This document shows, piece by piece, positions 1 through 6,132 of a stretch of DNA of 9,349 bases (position 1 is its first letter; each line of letters starts with the position of its first letter). Below the pieces are notes generated by a model. The model did no database searches. It was not told the origin of the DNA and saw only the letters and a list, made by a program, of their open reading frames with translations. A program made the translations under genes and the position numbers. This stretch comes from Chloroflexota bacterium (lineage in GTDB: Bacteria > Chloroflexota > Chloroflexia > QHBQ01 > JADMIH01): positions 1 to 9,349 of the forward strand of contig JADMIH010000149.1 of the NCBI GenBank assembly GCA_015478675.1. Direction: 5' to 3'.

Positions 1-51
1 GTATCATACGGGTAGTTTACCCTATTCTCGCCTTGTTGTGAATGTTATCTA

Positions 52-801
52 TTACGTACTACGCGTCCGCTTCATGCGTCCCCTTCGCCGGACGGGTTTG
101 CTGAAGCGGATCTTCCAGACTACCAGCATTGCTTCCAGCACTATTTTACCCGTCATCTTGCTCGTGCCTACTTTGCGGTCTACAAAGATGATAGGCGTTT
201 CCATTACTTTGTAACCCATCTGGCGTGCGCGGTGAGTCACCTCTATCTGGAAGGAATAGCCGTTGGAGCGTATATTCTCCAGGTCCAGATTCTCCAGCAC
301 GTCACGGCGAAAAGCCTTGAAGCCGCTCGTCAGATCGCGGTGGGGCGACAGCAAAATACTCTGCGCATAGAGCGAGCCGCCTTTGCTTATCACCTGGCGC
401 AGTAAAGACCAGTTGCGGGTGCCACCACCTCGTATGTTGCGCGAGCCGAGGACGAGGTCGGCCCCCTGCTCTATTTCACGCATAAATTGCGACAGGTGAG
501 ATGGGTCATGAGAGAAATCGGCGTCCATCTCGAAGAGGACATCGTACCCTTGTTGCAGCCCCCACTTGAAGCCCGCAGTATATGCCCTGCCCAGCCCTGC
601 TTTGCCGGGCCGGTGCATAACGTGGACTCGATCTTTGTTCTCCTTTGCTAGCTTGTCGGCCAGATCACCCGTGCCATCAGGCGAGTTATCGTCCACCACC
701 AGGATGTCGTATGGCCCCCTGGTAAGTATCTCCTCTACTAAAGGCTCAAGATTTTCTATCTCGTTATAGGTAGGTAATATAATCAGCGTCTTCAGCGGCA
801 A
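52..801 (-). CDS. Polyprenol-phosphate-mannose synthase (GT2, DPM1-like)
   Basis: A 249-residue cytoplasmic GT2 enzyme predicted to transfer mannose from GDP-mannose to polyprenyl phosphate. Visible family motifs are PTYNE (10-14), DDNSPDGT (37-44), the metal-binding DAD (93-95), GSR (119-121), DLTSGFK (156-162), GYSFQIE (181-187) and the FVDRKVGTSKM block (206-216). It has the short form's length, with no C-terminal membrane domain, and ends in a basic tail (KPVRRRGRMKR) that could contact the membrane. The start is TTG at 799-801: an AGGAG at 809-813 lies 7 bases upstream and no other in-frame start codon is near. It follows the GT-C gene by 91 bases with no clear promoter between, so the two are probably co-transcribed. 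Family assignment is secure. Mannose rather than glucose as the sugar is inferred from motif resemblance to DPM1/Ppm1. Confidence 0.93.
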   Translation of the reverse strand: MPLKTLIILPTYNEIENLEPLVEEILTRGPYDILVVDDNSPDGTGDLADKLAKENKDRVHVMHRPGKAGLGRAYTAGFKWGLQQGYDVLFEMDADFSHDPSHLSQFMREIEQGADLVLGSRNIRGGGTRNWSLLRQVISKGGSLYAQSILLSPHRDLTSGFKAFRRDVLENLDLENIRSNGYSFQIEVTHRARQMGYKVMETPIIFVDRKVGTSKMTGKIVLEAMLVVWKIRFSKPVRRRGRMKRTRST

Positions 802-808
802 TTCACTG

Positions 809-813
809 CTCCT
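809..813 (-). promoter_or_regulatory. Ribosome binding site fixing the TTG start
   Basis: On the minus strand AGGAG is followed by 7 bases (CAGTGAA) and then the TTG at 801. No in-frame ATG or GTG lies nearby, so this site supports TTG initiation for the mannosyl-phosphate synthase. A GTG inside the spacer is out of frame. Confidence 0.7.
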
Positions 814-892
814 GGTATCGCCCCTCTGGGGCTTTAGTTGTTGTATGTACTTACAGGGTGTCGTGTGCTACTATCTATCACCCCTCCGGCGC

Positions 893-2569
893 TTACGTCA
901 TATCTCCTGCGCTGAGCGCAGGAGCGCTTATAACCCCGCCTGCTTTGCCCTCCCACAACGGCCTGAGCCAAAGGTAAAGTGTGTAGAGGAGAGGCAGGGT
1001 ATACACCGCGAGCGCGGCCATTATCTGTATCTCTCTTGACGGCGCACGGTTCCAGAGCCATACGAAATCCCAGATAAAGTAGTTGGCTACGCCGCCCACG
1101 CAGAATAGTAAAGTGCGGTTGGCGTTGGTATAGCGCGCCAGCGGAGCGGTGAGGGCGATCAGCCATATCAAGTACCAGGGCTGGAACCAGAGAGTAGCAA
1201 ATGCAAGATAGAAGAAGATCACCTCGTAAAAGCCCGCGAGTGTCCTCGCCACCAGCAGACGACGCTCATCCTGTGTGTGGGCTTCGCCGCCCAGTAAGAC
1301 GCGCAGGCTCATCACAACCACCACAGCTACCACCAGCGCCAGGGCGCTGTTACGCACCAGCCCTTGCGCCGTCAGCTCACCTATCCCGGCGTCAGCTACC
1401 AGAGCATCCAGCGCCACTTTAGGAATAGATGCGGTAAAAAGGGCCTGCCTGCTAAGAGCGCCGACCGTTGACGGCCCCTGCCAGAAGGGAGCGTATAGAA
1501 CCACACCTAAGCCCAGCGCGATCACACTACCTACCGCCAGCGTGGAGAAAGGATCGAACTTTTTGATTGGGAGCTGTTCGGTAGCTACGTCGTCGCTTGC
1601 TGCCATGCGTCGGGTGCGGTCCCGCCAGATGGCGGCGGCGGCTACAGGCAGGAGCACTATAGGCACAAACTTGGTGAGTGCGCCTAGCATCAGCGCCGGT
1701 ATGACGGCTGTCCGCCGGGCAAGAACGAAGAGGTAGACAGCCAGCAGCAGGAAGAAAACTACTATTGCGTCGTTGTGGCCGTTGCCCGCTATCTCGAAGA
1801 GAACGAGGGGGTTCCAGGCGAAGAAGAGAGTACCTCTGAGCGCCCAGTCGGGCCTGCTCACGCGCAGGATGCTGTAGGTGAGCGCGACACACCCTCCGTA
1901 GGCTGCCACAACAAGCAACTTGAAGAGTATCAAATTGGTCAAGAGGTTATTCCCCGCCAGCGCGCTTGTTCCTCCGGCGAGTAACTCCCATAGAGGGCCG
2001 TACGGGGAAGCATCTCCCTTCCAGGCGACGAATGGCTGAAAAGGGTCGCCCTGTATATTGTTGGGCAACGTAGTAAACGGGTTAAGATGGTAGTGTGAGA
2101 GTAGGCGCGCACGGAATATCTGGTCGAAGATGTCGGCAGCGCCCACCGGGTACATAGATATAAGAGTGATACTGAAGAAAGCTGCGTACCCGCAAATAAG
2201 GAAGAGGGCGACACGCTTGAATGTAGTTGATACGTTGTCAGAGCGCGGGCAGAGCCGAAATGCAAAGTAATAACAAGCAAAGAGCGCTAGCCAGGTGAAT
2301 GCCCATCCGTTAGCAGCCGTGCTCGTGTGCCCGTTGATTTTCGCCAGGTCCATGAGCGGTTTGTTATAGTAGTCGCCAAGCTGGTAGGGCTGGACGAATC
2401 CGAGGTAGTAGGCGACACCCGATATGCCGCCCAGCAGCACAATGGCCGTAAGCGACAACCAGGAGTCGCCGGAATGCTCTCTATGTGCCTCGGTAGCTAC
2501 GTACGCTACGATGCCGGGTTGCTCCCGAGTGGCAGCTTCTTCTCTTTCTCGGTCGATAGTAGAGGTCAT
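893..2569 (-). CDS. GT-C family membrane glycosyltransferase (GT87/MptB-like mannosyltransferase)
   Basis: A 558-residue polytopic protein, probably with 11-13 membrane helices (for example about 38-58, 88-106, 118-140, 210-232, 268-285, 288-312). The first large outer loop carries an acidic AADIFDQ motif (D146, D149), where GT-C enzymes place the catalytic Asp, followed by NPF (163-165) and YGPLW (190-194). AWNPLVLFEIAGNGHNDA (251-268), LTKFVPIVLLP (298-308) and a C-terminal WFQPWYLIW block resemble GT87/DUF2029 and MptA/MptB enzymes. These use polyprenyl-phosphate-mannose on the outer side of the membrane. The next gene encodes a synthase for exactly that donor, which supports the assignment. 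The N-terminal 35 residues are hydrophilic. The start is ATG 2567-2569; no good Shine-Dalgarno precedes it, but a promoter lies about 25 bases upstream. Acceptor and linkage cannot be read from the sequence. Confidence 0.82.
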   Translation of the reverse strand: MTSTIDREREEAATREQPGIVAYVATEAHREHSGDSWLSLTAIVLLGGISGVAYYLGFVQPYQLGDYYNKPLMDLAKINGHTSTAANGWAFTWLALFACYYFAFRLCPRSDNVSTTFKRVALFLICGYAAFFSITLISMYPVGAADIFDQIFRARLLSHYHLNPFTTLPNNIQGDPFQPFVAWKGDASPYGPLWELLAGGTSALAGNNLLTNLILFKLLVVAAYGGCVALTYSILRVSRPDWALRGTLFFAWNPLVLFEIAGNGHNDAIVVFFLLLAVYLFVLARRTAVIPALMLGALTKFVPIVLLPVAAAAIWRDRTRRMAASDDVATEQLPIKKFDPFSTLAVGSVIALGLGVVLYAPFWQGPSTVGALSRQALFTASIPKVALDALVADAGIGELTAQGLVRNSALALVVAVVVVMSLRVLLGGEAHTQDERRLLVARTLAGFYEVIFFYLAFATLWFQPWYLIWLIALTAPLARYTNANRTLLFCVGGVANYFIWDFVWLWNRAPSREIQIMAALAVYTLPLLYTLYLWLRPLWEGKAGGVISAPALSAGDMT

Positions 2570-2594
2570 ATCCGCGCTTTCGTGGGTGTCCGTT

Positions 2595-2603
2595 ATTATA
2601 TCA
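2595..2603 (-). promoter_or_regulatory. Extended -10 promoter for the glycosyltransferase gene
   Basis: The minus strand reads TGATATAAT, a perfect extended -10 (TGnTATAAT). No recognisable TTGACA lies 16-18 bases upstream, as is common for extended -10 promoters. Transcription would begin around 2586-2590, giving a leader of about 20 bases before the ATG at 2569. The site separates the glycosylation pair from the stress operon. Confidence 0.6.
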
Positions 2604-2695
2604 TACGCGTAAGGCTACCTGTTGGTTAGTAGGCTTCGCACCCGGCGCTTCAAGGGTTGAGAACACTCCTCCCCGCTTGCATCATGGTAACCAAA

Positions 2696-2723
2696 GGCCC
2701 TTTCCCACGAGTGGGAAAGGGCC
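2696..2723 (-). terminator. Strong hairpin after the SPFH gene, probable terminator
   Basis: GGCCCTTTCCCAC and GTGGGAAAGGGCC are perfect 13-base inverted arms around GA, so the hairpin has a 12-bp stem and a 4-base loop. On the minus strand it is followed by TTTGGTT, a weak U tract. It lies 77 bases past the SPFH stop codon and before the glycosyltransferase promoter, where the operon should end. Its sequence and flank also resemble the palindromic repeats near 9000, so it may be a repeat element serving as a terminator. Confidence 0.6.
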
Positions 2724-2800
2724 AGGGTGGGGTCTTGCCTTACCTCCTTACCTCGGGGTCCTTGCTAAAAGCACTCTAGATCGTAACTGTAAGAAGCGTT

Positions 2801-3901
2801 TCATGCCAGCTTGGTGCCGCAGTTTGTGCAGAACTTGGCGTTGGGCGCGTTTTGCGTGCCGCAGGTGGGGCAGACTTTGGGCGACTGATTGGCTCCGCAC
2901 TCCGGGCAGAACTTGGTGTTCGCAGGTATCTGCGCGTTGCAGTTCCAGCAAGTCACTGTGGAAGCCGCGGACGTTGGGGCCGCGCCTGGCTGGGCGGGGC
3001 TTGGCTGAGTCGTCTGGCCGCCGGGCGCATTTCCCTGCCCCTGCATCCCCTGAGAGATTATCTGGGCCATACCCGCGCCTATACCCATCCCCGCGCCGAG
3101 GCCGAGGCCGGTGTTTGCCGCGCTGCCGGCTTCGCCGCCCCCGCCACCGCCCTGGGCAAGCCCACCCATCGCCTGGGCCGCCTGGAACTGCATATACTTC
3201 TGCATGTCGCCCACAGCGCCCATGCCTGAGCGCTGATCAATGATCTTCGCCACCTCATCAGGAGGGGTGATCGCGGTAACGTAGAGCGCCCTCAGATTGA
3301 GGCCGAGGTTGCCAAAGTCGTCCTGCACCGAGGAGCGCAGCCCCGCGCCCACTTCGTTGTACTGGGCTGCAAGATCGAGCAACGTCTTCATCGTTTCGCC
3401 CATGATGTCGTTGAAGCGTGAAACGATGATGCTGCGCAGGTAATCTTGTATCTGGCCTGTTTCGTAGATGCCCTGGGTGCCCACGATTTTATTCACGAAA
3501 AGCTGAGGGTCGGCGATATTCATGGCGTAGGTGCCGAATGCTCGCAGCCGCACCATGCCGAACTCGCTGTCGCGGAAGGTCACAGGCTCCATCGTGCCCC
3601 ACTTCATGTTGATGAAGTCGGCCATATTGACAAATATGACCTCGGCTCGAAAGGGCGATTTGCCGCCGAAAGGTATGCTGAGCAGCCCCGTCAGCAACGG
3701 TATGTTAGCAGTAGACAGTGTATGGCGGCCAGGGCCAAATACGTCCAGCGCCTTGCCGTCGCGGAAGAAGACCGCGGCCTGGCTCTCGCGCACCACAAGC
3801 TGCGAACCCAACTTGAACTCGCCCGATCCGCCTTCGGGCACGCGATGTATCATCTGCTGCCCAGTCGGGTCAAGAAACTCAATGACGTCTAATACGGCCA
3901 T
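2801..3901 (-). CDS. YdjI-type SPFH/Band-7 protein with C-terminal double zinc ribbon
   Basis: A 366-residue member of the 'virion core protein'/SPFH family, to which B. subtilis YdjI belongs. Characteristic stretches are the N-terminal IEFLDPTGQQMIHRVP (7-22), GSQLVVRESQAAVF (32-45), VFGPGRHTLSTANIPLL (54-70) and the SPFH core to about residue 225. A Gly/Ala/Met-rich linker (246-290) and a Pro/Thr/Gln-rich linker (291-314) follow. Two zinc ribbons close the protein, with Cys pairs at 318/321 and 332/335, then 344/347 and 358/361, all as CxxC-10-CxxC. There is no membrane helix or signal peptide, so it should act at the cytoplasmic face and need a membrane partner. The ATG at 3899-3901 is preceded by AGGAG at a 10-base distance. 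It lies 39 bases after pspA, and B. subtilis also keeps ydjI close to pspA. Confidence 0.9.
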   Translation of the reverse strand: MAVLDVIEFLDPTGQQMIHRVPEGGSGEFKLGSQLVVRESQAAVFFRDGKALDVFGPGRHTLSTANIPLLTGLLSIPFGGKSPFRAEVIFVNMADFINMKWGTMEPVTFRDSEFGMVRLRAFGTYAMNIADPQLFVNKIVGTQGIYETGQIQDYLRSIIVSRFNDIMGETMKTLLDLAAQYNEVGAGLRSSVQDDFGNLGLNLRALYVTAITPPDEVAKIIDQRSGMGAVGDMQKYMQFQAAQAMGGLAQGGGGGGEAGSAANTGLGLGAGMGIGAGMAQIISQGMQGQGNAPGGQTTQPSPAQPGAAPTSAASTVTCWNCNAQIPANTKFCPECGANQSPKVCPTCGTQNAPNAKFCTNCGTKLA

Positions 3902-3940
3902 TCGTTTTTGTCTCCTTTATATAACTACTTCCAACGCCTG

Positions 3941-4696
3941 CTACTGGCCCTGGGCGCCACCCAGGTTGTGGGTTTCGCCGCTGCCTGTGTTGCTGCTTGA
4001 GGTAGATGCCGATGTCGATGTTGAGGAGCCAACCCCCATGCGCGCTTTTAGGGCGGCTAGCTGCGTATCTACCTCCGAGTTGCGGTCGCCCTCGTCGAAG
4101 CTGTTAGCCCCGCTCCCGGAGAGGTCGTTGTTCAGCTCTGTTTCGGCGCTTGCACGGGCTTCAGCGCCGCGTATGCGGTTCTCCATCCGCGAGAGGTCGC
4201 TGCTATAGTCGGTGACGCTCAAGTTGCTCATTGTGTTGCTGACTTGCTGCTGGGCCTTGGCGCGGCGATAGCGGGCGAGCAAGTTGTCGCGGTTGTTGAG
4301 CGAGTCCTGGTACTTCTGCTGCAACAGGTCCAGTTGGCTCCGAAGGCGAGTCACCATATCAGTTTGAGCTGTCAGCTGCTGCTGAATGACTGATATGTTG
4401 GCGTCCGCATCTGACTTGCGCTTGAGCGCCTCCCGCGCCATGGCGTCGTTGCCCTGACCGACATAATACTCCGCCCTCTCTTCCATGTGGGCCGATTTGG
4501 TTTGCTCGTCCTTCAAGTCGTCCTGGAATAGCTTTTGCTGGGCCATCATGTCGGCTACTTGCGATTTGGCCTTGTTTATTTCGCTCTCCATGTCGCGCAG
4601 GATCTGGTTGAGCATAATCTCAGGGTCTTCCGCCTGGTCAAGCATATCGTTGATGTTGGCCCTTAGAAGTGTAGATAACCTCTCCATTACTCCCAT
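3941..4696 (-). CDS. pspA: PspA/IM30 (ESCRT-III-like) membrane-stress protein
   Basis: A 251-residue PspA/IM30/Vipp1 family protein. Residues 1-19 form the amphipathic membrane-binding helix 0, followed by the conserved EDPE (23-26) and helix 1 with MLNQILRDMESEI (28-40). A long charged coiled coil continues to about 190 and includes YVGQGNDAMAREAL (78-91). The usual short C-terminal segment (VDTQLAALKARMG, 209-221) is present, then a 30-residue Ser/Thr/Gly-rich tail beyond the typical family end. Family members polymerise into rods and rings that stabilise damaged membranes. The start at ATG 4694-4696 has AGGAGG 6 bases upstream; an internal ATG at 4687 is less well supported. It precedes the SPFH gene by 39 bases. 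No PspB, PspC or PspF gene is in view, so the E. coli control circuit is not present here. Confidence 0.93.
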   Translation of the reverse strand: MGVMERLSTLLRANINDMLDQAEDPEIMLNQILRDMESEINKAKSQVADMMAQQKLFQDDLKDEQTKSAHMEERAEYYVGQGNDAMAREALKRKSDADANISVIQQQLTAQTDMVTRLRSQLDLLQQKYQDSLNNRDNLLARYRRAKAQQQVSNTMSNLSVTDYSSDLSRMENRIRGAEARASAETELNNDLSGSGANSFDEGDRNSEVDTQLAALKARMGVGSSTSTSASTSSSNTGSGETHNLGGAQGQ

Positions 4697-4796
4697 TGTA
4701 GTCCTCCTGGTAAGATGATGATTGGTTGATTAAGACGTATTACGTAGTAGGTGAAGAACAAGGATACTCGATCCCTCATCCCTACGCAATAGACCC

Positions 4797-5948
4797 TTAT
4801 ACGTTGCCAACTCCTTCGTTGCTCGCCGGGTTGGTGGGGTTTGTGGTAGCGCCTGGGGCGCTGGGGTTGGCCGGTATGTCGGCGGCGTTGCCCTGGTCGG
4901 GGATGCCTAATGACGAGCCTATGTCGAGTCCAGGCACAAGATTATGGCCTGGAGCGCCTGGCGCTGCCGTGGGAGATGATGCTGTTTCCACTCCTGTGCC
5001 TGCTGTGCCGCCTTCCGGCATCTTGTCCGTTCCTGTGCCACCCATTGTGACATCGGCAGGCATTCCTGCCAGACCCTGATCGCCCTCGCTCAGGCTCGAT
5101 AGCCCCGGACCTGGGGGTGTGCTAGATGTCACGTTGAGGTTGGTGGTGGGTGTGCCATATTCATCGGCGTTTGAGCCTGTATCCATGTTGCCTCCATAAC
5201 GTGCTTTGGCGTCTGCCTCGCCTGTGCCGAAGCTTTCGCTCTGTGCGCTGCCAATAGCTGTACCCGCAGGTGGGATGGGGTCCTGGTGCATCTCTCCTGC
5301 CAGGCTGTTGCTATCGGTGGGCGGTGTGCTGTGGCCTGTGTAATCTGGTGGCGTTGGCCGCTGGCTCAGATCGTCCAATAGTGAATTATACTCATTCTGC
5401 GGTAGAGTGCGACCTGATGTGAGCAGGTCGGCTCGCTGGTTGAGCCTCTCGTTGAGGTCGTCAATCACTGTGGAGAGACGGGTAATAGCGGCAGGTATCT
5501 CAGGTAGCTGGCCCGATACAACCGCACCTGATGCTGCTGTTTCGAGCGCACCGATAGCAGATGATAGCTGATCTACACCATTAGTGAGCGCCATATCGAA
5601 AGCGTATAGCTGGTCCAGCTCTTGCGCCTCAACCTTCACAGGGTCAAAGAGGCCGGTATAACCATAGGTAGTGGTAGCGAGCCTGTCTATGAAGCGTTGC
5701 AGCGCGCCCACAAGTCTGTCAACCTCAGCGATATTCTCCATATGGTGAGAGCGCATGAGGCTCGACTGCACCCTGTTGAGCCGGTCGCGTTGTGCGCTGT
5801 ACTGGTGGGCAAGCTGGGTGCGCAGCAACCTATCAGCGTCACGCCTTCGCTCGCGGTCTACATAGCCGCCATAGCCGGGCACAATACCCGCTATTTTGTG
5901 CAGAAAATCCTGCGGTTGGTTCCCCACTATCTGATCTCGGTTGTTCAT
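4797..5948 (-). CDS. Unrecognised protein: helical N-terminal half with long disordered tail
   Basis: I do not recognise this 383-residue protein. Residues 14-95 are highly charged and helical-looking, starting with PGYGGYVDRERRRDADRLLR (24-43). A second block, TTYGYTGLFDPVKVEAQELDQLYAFDMAL (93-121), and a further helical stretch (125-195) look like a folded domain. From about 198 to the end it is rich in Pro, Thr, Ser and Gly and probably disordered. No signal peptide, membrane helix or Cys motif is seen, so it is likely cytoplasmic. I chose ATG 5946-5948, with GGGAG at 5957-5961 eight bases upstream. The frame extends to a GTG at 6071, but that start lacks a ribosome binding site and adds 41 low-complexity residues. 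It sits between the DUF2207 and pspA genes (gaps of 184 and 100 bases), which suggests a structural or adaptor role in the PspA system. Confidence 0.75.
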   Translation of the reverse strand: MNNRDQIVGNQPQDFLHKIAGIVPGYGGYVDRERRRDADRLLRTQLAHQYSAQRDRLNRVQSSLMRSHHMENIAEVDRLVGALQRFIDRLATTTYGYTGLFDPVKVEAQELDQLYAFDMALTNGVDQLSSAIGALETAASGAVVSGQLPEIPAAITRLSTVIDDLNERLNQRADLLTSGRTLPQNEYNSLLDDLSQRPTPPDYTGHSTPPTDSNSLAGEMHQDPIPPAGTAIGSAQSESFGTGEADAKARYGGNMDTGSNADEYGTPTTNLNVTSSTPPGPGLSSLSEGDQGLAGMPADVTMGGTGTDKMPEGGTAGTGVETASSPTAAPGAPGHNLVPGLDIGSSLGIPDQGNAADIPANPSAPGATTNPTNPASNEGVGNV

Positions 5949-5956
5949 CTTTATAA

Positions 5957-5961
5957 CTCCC
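5957..5961 (-). promoter_or_regulatory. Ribosome binding site deciding the start at 5948
   Basis: Minus-strand GGGAG is followed by TTATAAAG and ATG. This favours the ATG at 5948 over the upstream in-frame GTG at 6071, which has no comparable site. Confidence 0.6.
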
Positions 5962-6132
5962 TTGTTAGCTATGAGCGCTGAGGACTGAGTTGCTTTATCC
6001 TCGGTTCTCTCATCTGGCGCTACTTTACTGCCGCTGTTACTTACCCTTGCGTCGTCTCGCTGCCTTGGCACAGAGGCCCTGAGGCCGCCCTTCTAGCTGT
6101 ACAAAGCAAGCTTTGCTTTTGGCACTTGCGTC

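Noticed and set aside
10..22. Hairpin GGGTA-GTT-TACCC after the synthase gene
   Set aside because: Short stem and no U tract on the minus strand. The window ends too soon to judge what follows.
818..832. Small hairpin GCCCC-TCT-GGGGC followed by TTT on the plus strand
   Set aside because: A 5-bp stem with a U tract only in the antisense direction. It lies directly before the synthase ribosome binding site, so it is not a convincing terminator for these genes.
834..1166. Minus-strand 110-codon frame overlapping the end of the GT-C gene
   Set aside because: Alternative frame inside a clearly coding gene, with no membrane or domain signature.
2677..3243. Plus-strand 188-codon frame
   Set aside because: It overlaps the zinc-ribbon and linker part of the SPFH gene on the other strand, has an Arg/Pro-rich composition typical of shadow frames, and begins beside the hairpin at 2696.
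4697..4796. Possible promoter directly before pspA (TTGCGT-N17-TATCCT)
   Set aside because: Only three and four of six positions match the consensus hexamers, which is common by chance. No ECF-type motif is present in this gap.
4726..5079. Plus-strand 117-codon frame
   Set aside because: Antisense to the low-complexity tail of the unknown protein. Its Pro/Gly-rich content is a mirror of that tail.
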